From Paenibacillus sp. AN1007 (GTDB lineage Bacteria; Bacillota; Bacilli; Paenibacillales; Paenibacillaceae), in contig NZ_CP159992.1 of NCBI RefSeq assembly GCF_040702995.1, positions 3,187,501 through 3,251,500 on the forward strand: a stretch of DNA of 64,000 nucleotides, in the 5' to 3' direction. This document shows positions 1 through 8,606 of this stretch, piece by piece (position 1 is the first letter of the stretch; each line of letters opens with the position of its first letter). The position numbers were made by a program, and so were the translations under genes. Under the pieces are notes generated by a model. The model had not been told where the DNA came from and did no database searches. It worked only from the letters and a program-made list of their open reading frames with translations.

Positions 1-43
1 AACGAAGGTTCGGGTTCACTGCTCCATAAGAGCTTGAGCTTGG

Positions 44-1642
44 TCAGAACGTATACGATTCAAACTGCAAGGCGTTAGTAATCGCATTCCATACATCGGA
101 AGTCTCTCCGCCCATGTACCAGTATGCGAGACCTGCAATGTTCTGTTTACGGCTCATCAGTACTTTGGCTGACAGCGATCGGCTATCTTCTGCCCAGATT
201 GCTCTTGCCGTTTGGTTGGAAATATAGTTGATGATGTACTGGTTCAATCGGGTATCCCAGTGTTTGAAAGAACCCGATGCGGCTGCCCGCACCCCCTGCT
301 CGCCCAGCGTAATATCCCAAGAAGCTCCCGCCGGATTTACAGCGGACCAGTCCCTCGTATACAACGGCAGTGCCATTATCGTTTTCGCCCGGTCCACTTC
401 AGACACCATCTTTGCCAGCGCGCTTTCCACCCACGGAAGCGATGCCACGGAACCTGCTTTAGGGTCACCATTCCAATGCTCCTCATAATTCATAAGCACC
501 ATGTAGTCCGATACCGCGCCCAGTTTAACGTAATCAAAGGCTGCCGTCCAATCTGAACCCAGATTAGGTGAAACATCGACCGATACGACAGCACCGAGAG
601 TATGCAGCGAAGCCGTTAACGAGGCCACGAAGGAGGTGAAACCTTCCCGGTCGGCAGGGTCCACATTTTCAAAATCCACATTGATGCCGCCAAGTTCATA
701 TTTTTTAACCAAAGCACTTATCTCGCGAACAACCGCTTCCCGGTTCACGGAGCTGGATAACATCTGATGGGTCACGGCTGCGTTGGAACGATTACCGAGC
801 ATGGGCCAGAGCTGTCTGCCCGAAGCAGCTGCCCAGGAGATCAAAGTCGAATTGGCATGATTCGAAACACTCATATCCTTGTTCAGGAAAAACCAGCGCG
901 GCACTACGGTGTTCACCGGGGACTGCTCTACTTGGTCGATAAACGCTGCCGCCGAAGAATTGTACTGCCACCCCAGTTGAATTCCAACGTCCGGTTTGCG
1001 CTTGATTTTCGCTGCCCAAGAAGGATTTTGTAATACGGAATCCAGCATAACCGCTGCTTCTTCACGAGTGACTTGGTCACCCGGTCGGAAAAGTCCACTG
1101 CTTCCGCGCATCAATCCAAGCTGGTGCACCTTCTGTACATATGGACGAGCCCAGTCTGAGATATCCGCTGCGTCCTTATATGTATAGAATAAAAGATTAT
1201 TTTCTACAGGACGCTGTTTCAGCATACGAACAAGCAGAGCTGCCGCCTCTTCACGGGTAATGGAGGCATTAGGCTTGAACATATTCTGACCTTTCCCTTC
1301 TAGGATAGATAGATTGGTCATCGCCCCGACATTACCGTAATACCAGGCTTTCACAGGAGTATCCATGTAAGGAGAGATATTGTTCGAAACCGGTTTTAAT
1401 CCGAGCAAACGTACGGCAAATGATGCAAATTCTGCCCGTGTGACCGCTTTTTTGGGTTCAAATGTATGCTGTGTCGTTCCCGCAACAATCCCTTTGTACA
1501 CCAGGCGGTCGATGGCTTCTCCTGCATAACTTGTACGTGTATCTTGGAAAACAGGCTTCAAGCTCGCTTCTGCGCTTAGGGTGCTTCCACTACCCATCAT
1601 GGAACCCAACACGATGGCGCCGCATAAAACAATCTTCCACAT
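44..1642 (-). CDS. Secreted SLH-domain GH18 family glycoside hydrolase
   Basis: This is an exported cell-wall protein. From the ATG used here the product is 532 residues, beginning with MWK and a hydrophobic signal peptide. Three SLH repeats follow (about residues 30-75, 90-135 and 150-200, each with a TREEAA or TRAEF-type motif); SLH domains anchor proteins to secondary wall polymers. The rest is a GH18-type barrel with GGINVDFENVD, whose Glu is the expected acid catalyst, resembling the YaaH/YdhD class of peptidoglycan- or chitin-acting GH18 proteins. The start is uncertain: this ATG has no good Shine-Dalgarno, and in-frame GTG codons lie at 1678 and 1693, but the latter fall in the terminator of the upstream nitroreductase gene. 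Substrate is not deducible. Confidence 0.85.
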   Translation of the reverse strand: MWKIVLCGAIVLGSMMGSGSTLSAEASLKPVFQDTRTSYAGEAIDRLVYKGIVAGTTQHTFEPKKAVTRAEFASFAVRLLGLKPVSNNISPYMDTPVKAWYYGNVGAMTNLSILEGKGQNMFKPNASITREEAAALLVRMLKQRPVENNLLFYTYKDAADISDWARPYVQKVHQLGLMRGSSGLFRPGDQVTREEAAVMLDSVLQNPSWAAKIKRKPDVGIQLGWQYNSSAAAFIDQVEQSPVNTVVPRWFFLNKDMSVSNHANSTLISWAAASGRQLWPMLGNRSNAAVTHQMLSSSVNREAVVREISALVKKYELGGINVDFENVDPADREGFTSFVASLTASLHTLGAVVSVDVSPNLGSDWTAAFDYVKLGAVSDYMVLMNYEEHWNGDPKAGSVASLPWVESALAKMVSEVDRAKTIMALPLYTRDWSAVNPAGASWDITLGEQGVRAAASGSFKHWDTRLNQYIINYISNQTARAIWAEDSRSLSAKVLMSRKQNIAGLAYWYMGGETSDVWNAITNALQFESYTF

Positions 1643-1681
1643 TGGACGATATATTCTATTAACATCTATTATTTTCACAGT

Positions 1682-1739
1682 AAAAAGCCTCACTTCAATA
1701 GTTTACGATCTTCATCATCGTATCAAATTGAAGCGAGGC
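1682..1739 (-). terminator. Rho-independent terminator of the nitroreductase gene
   Basis: A 13-base stem (arms 1687-1699 and 1727-1739, one G-U type mismatch) is followed on the minus strand by five T residues. It lies 67 bases past the nitroreductase stop and directly abuts the GH18 gene. Confidence 0.8.
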
Positions 1740-1806
1740 CGTATGTGGTTAAATGTTGGTAATGAAGGATTTACTTGTGTAATTCAGCTTGGTCTCGTGT
1801 ATATTC

Positions 1807-2406
1807 TTACTTGTGTACTTTAACGCGCTCTTCGATCGGCTGGAATTCTTTTTCGCCTGGTGTCGCTGTTGGCTTACCAAATGGCATCTGAGCAATAAGT
1901 CTCCAGTTCTCCGGAATGCCCCATTCCTGCTTCACTTTCTCATCAATCAATGGATTGTAGTGCTGCAGGGAAGCTCCGAGTCCCTCTTGTTCCAAAGCTG
2001 TCCAGATGACCAGCTGCAGCATACCGTTGGATTGATTAGCCCAGATCGGGAAGTTGTCTGCATAGGCAGCAAAATTCTGCTGCAGCTGTGCAATCACATT
2101 GTTGTCTTCAAAAAACAGAACGGTACCGTATCCGTTACGGAAACCGGCCATCTTCTCCGCTGTAGATTGGAAGGCCTCTTCATTTCCTACAACTTCACGC
2201 AAAATGTCTTCCGTGTGATTCCATAATTGATCATGCTGTTCACCGAGCAGTACAACTGCGCGGGAGGTTTGTGAGTTGAATGAAGTCGGTGTATACTTTA
2301 CCGCTTCTTCGACGATTTCCTGAATCTTTGCATCCGAGATTGTAGATTCCTTACTGATTCCGTAATAGGATCTTCTGTTCTTTAACGCCTCAAAAAAAGT
2401 AGACAT
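1807..2406 (-). CDS. Nitroreductase family protein (FMN oxidoreductase)
   Basis: The 199-residue product is a small cytoplasmic FMN-dependent nitroreductase-fold protein, close to the Frm2/Hbn1-like subgroup. The N-terminal NRRSYYGI segment fits the phosphate-binding part of the flavin site, and the PTSFNSQ segment is typical of the fold. The start was set at the ATG 9 bases after a perfect AGGAGG (2416-2421). An in-frame ATG two codons upstream is only 3 bases from the AGGAGG, so it is disfavoured. The gene is monocistronic with its own promoter, a palindromic operator and a terminator, which suggests stress-inducible expression. The physiological substrate (quinone, nitroaromatic, lipid signal) cannot be read from the sequence. 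Confidence 0.9.
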   Translation of the reverse strand: MSTFFEALKNRRSYYGISKESTISDAKIQEIVEEAVKYTPTSFNSQTSRAVVLLGEQHDQLWNHTEDILREVVGNEEAFQSTAEKMAGFRNGYGTVLFFEDNNVIAQLQQNFAAYADNFPIWANQSNGMLQLVIWTALEQEGLGASLQHYNPLIDEKVKQEWGIPENWRLIAQMPFGKPTATPGEKEFQPIEERVKVHK

Positions 2407-2432
2407 TCGCATACGCCTCCTAAATGATTGAT

Positions 2433-2455
2433 AGTTCACTGTCAATACAGTAACT
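2433..2455. promoter_or_regulatory. Inverted-repeat operator overlapping the nitroreductase -10 and start point
   Basis: The plus strand reads AGTTCACTGT, four bases, then ACAGTAACT, an imperfect palindrome with arms 2433-2442 and 2447-2455. It overlaps the -10 box and the expected start point, where a redox-sensing repressor of the MarR or HxlR type would block transcription. The repressor is not encoded next door. Confidence 0.6.
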
Positions 2456-2481
2456 ATAATATAGTAACCTACATTAGTCAA
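2453..2481 (-). promoter_or_regulatory. SigA-type promoter of the nitroreductase gene
   Basis: On the minus strand a TTGACT -35 (2476-2481) and a TATAGT -10 (2453-2458) are separated by 17 bases. Confidence 0.75.
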
Positions 2482-2560
2482 TAAACTATTTTATTTTCAC
2501 TTTTATCGACTCAAATAGGTTTACACTTTCCTCTTTTTATGTTTCCACAGCCTGCTTATC

Positions 2561-2809
2561 TCATTCATCTCTCTTACGGTAATCTGCCCGGTACTTCTCT
2601 TCTGTAGAGGAATTACTTTTGGTCTGGTCTTTATTTTTCTCTTCTTGGGCTTCCATATTCAGATCCTGCATCGGAATGGGATCTACGGTTTGTTCCTGCT
2701 CATATCGGTCCAGCATGCTTTCTTTTTCCGTCTTGTATTGATCCGGGCGGTCATGCATTTTGTCCTGCGTGCCATCATTTCGCTGCTGTGCTGGTGTCTG
2801 CTTTTCCAT
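2561..2809 (-). CDS. Small hydrophilic protein of unknown function
   Basis: The 82-residue product is not recognised. It is extremely polar (rich in Glu, Lys, Gln, Asp and Arg), has no hydrophobic segment and is probably largely disordered and cytoplasmic. The reading frame is supported by an AGGAGG 9 bases before the ATG and by the absence of a better overlapping frame. It is read in the same direction as its neighbours but is spaced from both. Small, highly charged proteins of this kind in spore formers are sometimes spore-associated; that is only a thought here, with no motif to support it. Confidence 0.7.
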   Translation of the reverse strand: MEKQTPAQQRNDGTQDKMHDRPDQYKTEKESMLDRYEQEQTVDPIPMQDLNMEAQEEKNKDQTKSNSSTEEKYRADYRKRDE

Positions 2810-2940
2810 GATTCTTCGCCTCCTGCAGTTGATTTCTCATAATTCGGATGGTTAATGATCATTTCATCCATTCTTTACCTTTCTTTACCTGTTCGCCTGG
2901 ATTTCTAAACATTTGCAGCTGCTGTAAAATAAAATCTAAA

Positions 2941-2970
2941 AAGCCGACCCCATCATTTGCTGGTCGACTT
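2941..2970 (-). terminator. Terminator after the AraC-family gene
   Basis: A nine-base stem with one mismatch (2941-2949 with 2962-2970) is followed on the minus strand by a run of five T. Confidence 0.7.
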
Positions 2971-3025
2971 CTGAATAACATATTTACCTTCGCTGTCAAA
3001 CTTCGTTTGGAAATCTGCCCGGTCC

Positions 3026-3883
3026 CTACAGCTGCCGATGAAGCTGACTTCGATACAAGTCGGGCGAGCAGCCCACACTTTGTTTAAAAATCCGGCTGAA
3101 ATGAGACAGGCGCTTGAAACCGGACAATCGGCTGGCTTCCGTCACACTCATCTCAGGCTGAAACTGAAACAGCAGCTTCGCCTGATTGATGCGTCGATCA
3201 TATAGATATTTGAATATGGTCAGTCCGGTCATTTCCTTAAACATGCCTGCCAAATAGGGCTTCGACAAATGCAGCTCCTGTGCGAGATCATCCAGTCCGA
3301 TGTCATGCATGTAATGGGTATCGACATACCGGATGATATGCTGCACATGTCTCTCTTTTTCCGATGATAGACGCTGTTCCTGTACATGACCCTGACAGAT
3401 TTCTGCCACACAATATAACAGATCACAGACCCGGACATGCATGCGTTCCTGCCTGAACTTGGAGGAATGGCTGGATAAGTGATGTAAATCGTGCAGCAGC
3501 GCCTCGAATTCCCTACGAATATCACCGGCAAGGTTTACCCGGCAGTTACCCAATTCATCAAACGGCTTCAGCACCTCTTGAATGCGGTCCGGGTGCAGAC
3601 TGCTGCGAATAGCAGATGGGTCAAAATGAAGGGTTGTACGCACATAGGGTTTGCCGACTTTGGGATGCGGCCGGTGCAGCGTCAGTCCATGCATTAATAC
3701 CAGATCACCCGGTTCCAGGTTATATACCCGATCCCCAATAATATAATTACATTCTCCGTCATGAAAATAATAGATTTCATAGTGCGGATGCGAATGAAAT
3801 CCGTCTGACTTCCCGGGATCAAACTGACTCGTGGCTTTATAGGTATACGCCAGTGGAGCGTTAAACTGCATCATGCTGGGCAC
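3026..3883 (-). CDS. AraC family transcriptional regulator with cupin sensor domain
   Basis: The 285-residue product has an N-terminal cupin-like ligand domain (about residues 10-95, with the HSHPHYEIYYFHDG stretch and a LEPGDLVLM turn). Its C-terminal AraC double helix-turn-helix covers about residues 185-283 and ends in the usual GFKRLSHFSRIFKQ-type signature. It would bind DNA in response to a sugar or other small ligand. The start is a GTG 7 bases after an AGGAGG. No transporter or enzyme operon adjoins it, so its target is not evident; the closest neighbours are a glutathione peroxidase gene upstream and a small unknown gene downstream. A terminator follows. Confidence 0.9.
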   Translation of the reverse strand: MPSMMQFNAPLAYTYKATSQFDPGKSDGFHSHPHYEIYYFHDGECNYIIGDRVYNLEPGDLVLMHGLTLHRPHPKVGKPYVRTTLHFDPSAIRSSLHPDRIQEVLKPFDELGNCRVNLAGDIRREFEALLHDLHHLSSHSSKFRQERMHVRVCDLLYCVAEICQGHVQEQRLSSEKERHVQHIIRYVDTHYMHDIGLDDLAQELHLSKPYLAGMFKEMTGLTIFKYLYDRRINQAKLLFQFQPEMSVTEASRLSGFKRLSHFSRIFKQSVGCSPDLYRSQLHRQL

Positions 3884-3904
3884 GTCATCACCTCCTGTCC
3901 GTAA

Positions 3905-3943
3905 GAAAAGCAGGACTGCTCTTTCATAAGGTGCTGTCCTGCT
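3905..3943 (-). terminator. Terminator after the glutathione peroxidase gene
   Basis: A perfect eight-base stem (3909-3916 with 3936-3943) is followed on the minus strand by TTTTCTT, shortly after the peroxidase stop codon. Confidence 0.8.
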
Positions 3944-3958
3944 CCTATTCCTCTTATT

Positions 3959-4507
3959 TTATAACAGTTCTCGGATGCTTGCTTTGATCTCGTCCATGGA
4001 ATCAATCGGTTCAAAACGGCGAACGACCTGTCCTTCGGCATTAATCAGAAACTTGGTGAAATTCCATTTAATTGCGTCTCCATGCAGCCACTCTGGTGCT
4101 TTGTCCGCCACCATCAGCTTCAGCAGTTTGGCCTGAATATCGCTCTCATCAAAACCCCCAAATGGACCTGACTTTTTCAGAAAGTCGTACAGCGGATGCG
4201 CCGCTTCACCATTAACGTCCAGTTTGGCAAACATCGGAAATTTCACACCGTAGTTAATCTGGCAGAAAGATTCCGCTTCCGCACTGCTGCCCGGCTCCTG
4301 CTCAGCAAACTGGTTGCATGGAAAACCGATAATCTGCAAACCCTGGTCTTTGTATTCATCGTACAGTTTCTGAATATCATCGAATTGGTGGGTGTACTTG
4401 CACTTGCTGGCCGTGTTCACAATCAGTACAGGCTTTCCTTCATATTGATACAGCGGGAAGCGCTCTCCACTCGTTCTGGTCACAGTAAAATCATAGATAG
4501 TTGGCAT
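3959..4507 (-). CDS. Glutathione peroxidase family (thiol peroxidase)
   Basis: The 182-residue cytoplasmic protein reduces hydrogen or lipid peroxides, in bacilli probably with thioredoxin or bacillithiol-type reductants. The expected motifs are present: NTASKCKYT with the peroxidatic Cys near residue 36 (Cys, not selenocysteine), GFPCNQF, and WNFTKF with the active-site Trp and Asn. The ATG chosen begins at MPTIYDF, the usual N terminus; an in-frame TTG seven codons upstream has no ribosome binding site. The gene lies downstream of an aminoglycoside-phosphotransferase-like gene, 85 bases away, with a possible TATAAT at 4567-4572, so it probably has its own promoter. A terminator follows. Confidence 0.93.
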   Translation of the reverse strand: MPTIYDFTVTRTSGERFPLYQYEGKPVLIVNTASKCKYTHQFDDIQKLYDEYKDQGLQIIGFPCNQFAEQEPGSSAEAESFCQINYGVKFPMFAKLDVNGEAAHPLYDFLKKSGPFGGFDESDIQAKLLKLMVADKAPEWLHGDAIKWNFTKFLINAEGQVVRRFEPIDSMDEIKASIRELL

Positions 4508-4592
4508 AAGTTGAAGTGCACCTCGCAATGGTTATGTAACTGCTTATTTTCGTAGAATCACTTCTCATTATATACGAAGCATAGAGCCTAAG

Positions 4593-5447
4593 CTATGACC
4601 ATTCCTGCCAGTGCTGTTCCAAAAAAATGACCTCTTTCTCATAATGAGCCAAATGACCTTCTTCAACCATCATTACAAACGCCGCGTCACCTGCAGCGGC
4701 ACGATCTTTCAGTGTTTGGCACATAAAGCGGATGCGCGACACGACCCACTGCTGCAGATCGGGCGGAACATCCAGCCCGTAAGCTTCCATAAACAATTCA
4801 ATCCGTCTCTTCCGAGCGACTGCATGCGATGCACAATCATATGGGATCACTGATTTCTCCCGTCCCTCATCCAACTGAGGCGAAAAAGTCGCAAGTGGAA
4901 CACAGGTATATAAGGTGTAGGCGATATCCCATAAACGCGGACCTGGACAAGCCAGATCAAAATCGATGATCCCCTTCGGTAAGCCATCCTTGAATACCAA
5001 ATTGTACAGCGCAAAGTCATTATGACATATGACTTCTGCTTCCTCGTTTACAGCCTGTACGGATTCCATTTCTTCTTCCTTTTTCTTTACTCCTATCCCC
5101 GGATAGCTATTGCCGGGACGGGCCGTCGCGCTGAAATTCAGGGTGGCATCGTGATAATCTCTTAACAGGCGTGCGATTGCTGTTAATGCATCATCTGACC
5201 ACATGTAACTTGCTATCTCTGGATAATCGTTACCCGAGACGTCTCCGTCAAGGTAAGAGAGGATTTCCCTGCCCGCTGCATCAATGCCGAGATACCGCGG
5301 CGCCTGATGGAAGCCCTCTTTTTCCAAATGCAGCAGCAGTTCATGTACATACCGATCCGGACGATTACTCCGGCGAACCGTATCTCCAACACGCACCACC
5401 TCATTCACATTACCGCCTGTTAACTTCTCCTCCTGCTGCTCGGACAC
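4593..5447 (-). CDS. Aminoglycoside phosphotransferase (APH) family kinase
   Basis: The 284-residue cytoplasmic protein has the APH/choline-kinase fold. The catalytic motif is ICHNDFALYN and the metal-binding motif is GIIDFDLACPGPRLWDIAY, both intact. Such proteins phosphorylate hydroxyl groups of small molecules. The true substrate could be an antibiotic, a sugar or a metabolite, and the sequence does not decide this, so it should not be read as proven resistance. The start is a GTG 7 bases after an AGGAGG (5455-5460). It precedes the glutathione peroxidase gene on the same strand. Confidence 0.88.
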   Translation of the reverse strand: MSEQQEEKLTGGNVNEVVRVGDTVRRSNRPDRYVHELLLHLEKEGFHQAPRYLGIDAAGREILSYLDGDVSGNDYPEIASYMWSDDALTAIARLLRDYHDATLNFSATARPGNSYPGIGVKKKEEEMESVQAVNEEAEVICHNDFALYNLVFKDGLPKGIIDFDLACPGPRLWDIAYTLYTCVPLATFSPQLDEGREKSVIPYDCASHAVARKRRIELFMEAYGLDVPPDLQQWVVSRIRFMCQTLKDRAAAGDAAFVMMVEEGHLAHYEKEVIFLEQHWQEWS

Positions 5448-5483
5448 TGGACTCCCTCCTTGTTACAGCTCTTTGGCCGTACC

Positions 5484-5741
5484 CTATTTGCGTTTATCTT
5501 TATTCTTGTAAGTTCCCGGGAAACCGGAAACCAGCAGCACAAATCCGACAAAAAACATGAAATATACGAGCAAACCTGTAGGCACATCCACCTTTCGGCT
5601 TACCTCCCTGAGAGCTTGTTCCGAACCGCTGCCCGCCTCCACCAGTGCCGCCGAAAACCGGATGGACATTCGCTCCAGCGTGGATATCAATACACTCGCA
5701 ATCATTAATACGACACCCAAAATCTTGTTCATCTGATCCAA
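5484..5741 (-). CDS. Small membrane protein with two transmembrane segments
   Basis: The 85-residue product is not recognised. It has two hydrophobic segments (about residues 4-22 and 56-75) joined by a polar loop, and a basic C-terminal tail ending YKNKDKRK. The start is most likely a TTG: an AGGAGG at 5750-5755 lies 8 bases before TTG 5741. The first in-frame ATG upstream overlaps that AGGAGG, and the next ATG downstream (5732) is 17 bases away. It stands 36 bases upstream of the APH-family gene on the same strand and may be cotranscribed with it. Confidence 0.7.
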   Translation of the reverse strand: MDQMNKILGVVLMIASVLISTLERMSIRFSAALVEAGSGSEQALREVSRKVDVPTGLLVYFMFFVGFVLLVSGFPGTYKNKDKRK

Positions 5742-5824
5742 AACGTAAACCTCCTTCATAAATGTCCAAACGTGCTGTGCACATCAATTTAACAAGCACT
5801 CACGACGTAACTGACACACCGCCT

Positions 5825-6205
5825 TTATTCAAAAAGAACCTCACTGTACACTCCGGTTAACCATGTTTTGAGTGTTTGAGCGAGTGCATAATGGTTGGGC
5901 AGGTCTTTAGGAATGACTCCTCCGATATTTCCCGCCTCACCCTGCGTTAAGCAGGTTAGCTGCAGAGCATCCGAATGGCCATAGATGTACGAAAGCAAGT
6001 ATTCGGTGTACTGACCTGTATGCTGTACCGTGTGATGTTCTGTCTCTTTCGTTCGTTCTGTCCGTTCCATCGGCTCAGTCTGCTCCATTGATGGCATGGG
6101 CATATTCGGCGAAATCTCAGCCATTCGAATTCGGGTCCCTGCCCAAATGGGCTGCTGATCCTTTATTTGATCCATGGGTATCCAGATCTCTTTTGTCAAC
6201 AGCAT
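5825..6205 (-). CDS. Protein of unknown function, 126 residues
   Basis: The product is not recognised. The N-terminal half contains a Met/Glu/Thr-rich low-complexity stretch (about residues 34-66, with repeated MEQTE, MERTE and KETE units). The C-terminal half looks folded and amphipathic, without transmembrane segments. A GAGGAG sequence lies only 3 bases before the ATG, so initiation at the TTG two codons later is also possible. It is on the same strand as the small membrane protein gene downstream, separated by about 80 bases. No function can be suggested. Confidence 0.6.
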   Translation of the reverse strand: MLLTKEIWIPMDQIKDQQPIWAGTRIRMAEISPNMPMPSMEQTEPMERTERTKETEHHTVQHTGQYTEYLLSYIYGHSDALQLTCLTQGEAGNIGGVIPKDLPNHYALAQTLKTWLTGVYSEVLFE

Positions 6206-6414
6206 GTACTCCTCTCTTTCATGTGCTTAACTTCTAGTATAATCCATGTTCTTCCATTAGGGAATTTCTACAGGACCTTAAATAATCGGTATACGCGCAC
6301 ATCAAACAGCGTCGTCATTACGGACGGCGCTGAGGCGTATTGTATTTTTGAGATGAAACTTGGAATCGAACCTTTAACTTAAAATAATAACCCGGATTAG
6401 CTGCTTCCAGCTTA

Positions 6415-6966
6415 TCATGTAACCGCGGCAGGATGCAGCTCTGCACGGCTTTCGAGAAAAGCAGACCGCTCGACATGATATAGATCGTATATCGGATGCT
6501 TCACATTAATCGCCTCGGCAACCTGTGGATAAAGGTCATTCGCCAGTCTGACGTAAGATAGTTTTTCCACGGCTTTGCGGGAACGCACATTTTGCCTGCG
6601 TATTTTCATAAAAACGGTCTGTATGCCTTGTTCAAGAAATAACTCTGTTAAGAAGACCGACTTTGCTTGTTGACTGTATCCACGGCCGAAGTATGGTGCA
6701 CCGATCCAGGTTGCCAGGAATCCGGTGTTGTTCACGATGTGATACAGATCAATGGTACCGATGGCGGTTCCCGTTTCATCCATAATGGTACGCGAGATCA
6801 CAGTTCCCTGCTCTTCCTCGGCGATCAGTTGCCGGGTTAAAAACAGCAATTCCTCTTGTGACTGACATGCATAACGAACATAAGGAGCAACCGCGGGGTC
6901 CATCATCAAGCTGTACAGTGATTGGCATTCATGCAGCTCACGCTTCTTCAACATTCTGTCTACCAC
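6415..6966 (-). CDS. GNAT family N-acetyltransferase (RimJ/RimL-like)
   Basis: The 183-residue cytoplasmic protein has the GNAT fold: a central ATWIGAPYFGRGYSQQA segment corresponds to the acetyl-CoA pyrophosphate-binding Q/RxxGxG/A region, and the KIRRQNVRSRKAVEKLSY segment to the conserved C-terminal helix of RimJ-type enzymes. It would transfer an acetyl group to an amine or a protein N terminus; the substrate is unknown. The start is a GTG with an AAGGA nearby; an in-frame ATG four codons later is an alternative. A weak nine-base hairpin at 6309-6333 downstream may act as terminator. Confidence 0.85.
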   Translation of the reverse strand: MVDRMLKKRELHECQSLYSLMMDPAVAPYVRYACQSQEELLFLTRQLIAEEEQGTVISRTIMDETGTAIGTIDLYHIVNNTGFLATWIGAPYFGRGYSQQAKSVFLTELFLEQGIQTVFMKIRRQNVRSRKAVEKLSYVRLANDLYPQVAEAINVKHPIYDLYHVERSAFLESRAELHPAAVT

Positions 6967-7118
6967 CCAATCCTTAAAGTTCGCTAGATCAAAGTAAAAT
7001 TAAGTATAACCAAGGATGTGCGGCATATTATGAATTCTGCTTGCTGCTTATGTAAAATTCGCAAACCAAACGTGGAAACTGTTCTCATTAGATGCGATAC
7101 GCGTGAAACATATTGAAA

Positions 7119-7149
7119 ACGGCATGTTCCTCATAGAGAAACATGCCGT
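7119..7149 (-). terminator. Terminator of the cellulase gene
   Basis: A perfect ten-base stem (7119-7128 with 7140-7149) followed on the minus strand by TTTTC lies 25 bases past the cellulase stop. Confidence 0.85.
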
Positions 7150-7173
7150 CTGACCTTATGACTGATGATGTTA

Positions 7174-8379
7174 TTACTGCATACCCTGCATAATCGCATT
7201 GATAATATTTTGCTGTGTCACCGTATTGTTAAACCGGTTAAACAAAGCAAACCCATGCTGACCGTTAAACCCGTTGTCCCAGTATACCGGAACCAGCTTG
7301 TACTTTTTCGCGGCTGCTGTAACAGCCTTGGCGTATACGGCACGATACGTGCTGCTGCTCGAATCATATGAGGATTTATCAATGGAACCGAACTCTCCCA
7401 TCACGACGGGATAACCTTGTGTCACGAATTTATCGTGCATAGACTTAAACTGGGAATCCAGATAGTCCTCCTGTCCCCATGTTGACTTTTTGGCAGGATT
7501 GGTCGCTGTCGCTCCCCACTGCGTAATGTTTCCATTCTCTTCACCGGCAAAATCCCAAGGAGAATAATAGTGTGCCGAGATCATAATTCGTTTCTGCGAA
7601 CTTGGGATCGCAGCGGATCTGAAATTATCACTTGGAACGACAAAGCCGTAATTTCCAACCGTGTAATCAATGTTTGTATTCCAGCCCGGAACAAGCAGCC
7701 ATCTGGCATTGTTGTTACCGCCCGTCTTCCGAACCGTATCCACGAAAATCTGATTATACGCGTTCAAATTGCTGTAGTACGATGTATTCGGGTTGTTATA
7801 GTTACCATCGAACACTTCATTCATGGATTCAAATACAAGACGTTCGTTATAACCGCTGAACTTGGCAGCAACCTGCTGCCATACCTTTTGATACTTGTCC
7901 CGAATCACATTCTGATTGCCGCTGTTTACATGCAGCCACGAGCCGGGAATGGAGTGAAATCCATCTCCATGCATATTGATAATCACGTACAGGCCTTCGT
8001 TATACGCATAGTCTACAACTTGCTGTATGCGATTCAGCCATGCCGCGTTTACCGTGTAATTGGGAGCGCTTCCAATATAATTGAGATAAGAAACCGGAAT
8101 ACGAATCGTTTTGAATCCTGCCGCTTTTACCTTTTTGATCAGCTCGGGGGTAATCGTTGGATTGCCCCATGATGTTTCATTAGGTGTACCGTTTACCGTA
8201 GCTTCCAGCTGATTACCCAGATTCCAGCCTGCTCCCATCTCCGCAGTGATCTGGGCAGCGGTTAATGATCTCATGTCTGCCGCCGATGCTTTGGCGCTCC
8301 ACCCAGTGAACGCTGCTGCAGCCATAAAGAGCAGGGCTAAACTCCCAATACCAAGTTTCTTCCATTTTTTCATCATCAC
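7174..8379 (-). CDS. Secreted GH5 family endoglucanase (cellulase)
   Basis: The 401-residue precursor starts with a clear signal peptide (MMMKKWKKLG, a hydrophobic core and an AKASAA cleavage region), so the enzyme is exported. The mature part is a single GH5 barrel without a carbohydrate-binding module. Visible active-site landmarks are GWNLGNQLEA near residue 51, IRIPVSY near 93, NMHGDG near 135, the acid/base Glu188 in MNEVF and the nucleophile Glu329 in VMGEFG. It should cleave internal bonds of a beta-1,4-glucan such as cellulose, xyloglucan or mixed-linkage glucan. A GGAGG lies 7 bases before the first ATG. The gene is monocistronic with a terminator and a possible upstream promoter. 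Confidence 0.95.
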   Translation of the reverse strand: MMMKKWKKLGIGSLALLFMAAAAFTGWSAKASAADMRSLTAAQITAEMGAGWNLGNQLEATVNGTPNETSWGNPTITPELIKKVKAAGFKTIRIPVSYLNYIGSAPNYTVNAAWLNRIQQVVDYAYNEGLYVIINMHGDGFHSIPGSWLHVNSGNQNVIRDKYQKVWQQVAAKFSGYNERLVFESMNEVFDGNYNNPNTSYYSNLNAYNQIFVDTVRKTGGNNNARWLLVPGWNTNIDYTVGNYGFVVPSDNFRSAAIPSSQKRIMISAHYYSPWDFAGEENGNITQWGATATNPAKKSTWGQEDYLDSQFKSMHDKFVTQGYPVVMGEFGSIDKSSYDSSSSTYRAVYAKAVTAAAKKYKLVPVYWDNGFNGQHGFALFNRFNNTVTQQNIINAIMQGMQ

Positions 8380-8454
8380 TTAACCTCCGCTTATTTGATT
8401 TTGAACAAGCAGTTGCAGTTCCTTCAGATTAGTGATTCATCTGGATGAATTCGA

Positions 8455-8484
8455 ATGATAGTATCATGGAATCGAAAAAGGCAA
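8455..8484 (-). promoter_or_regulatory. Possible promoter of the cellulase gene
   Basis: The minus strand shows TTGCCT (8479-8484), an 18-base spacer and TATCAT (8455-8460), about 75 bases upstream of the cellulase start. The match is modest. Confidence 0.35.
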
Positions 8485-8606
8485 TCCTCCCTTCTCTGCG
8501 CTATGGATCCTGAAGCGAAAAAGCAGTCTAACAACAACATAATAACACATTTATGGAAAATAAAGTTCATTTTCTCGTTTGTTTTGACATGTTTCTGCAT
8601 CTTTTT

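Noticed and set aside
4593..5447. Calling the APH-family gene, the TmrB-like gene and the CPT-like gene antibiotic resistance genes.
   Set aside because: All three are broad kinase or ATP-binding families and nothing in the sequence fixes an antibiotic substrate.
7570..8172. A 200-codon plus-strand frame inside the cellulase gene.
   Set aside because: It lies opposite a gene with clear GH5 active-site motifs and a signal peptide, and shows no family signature.
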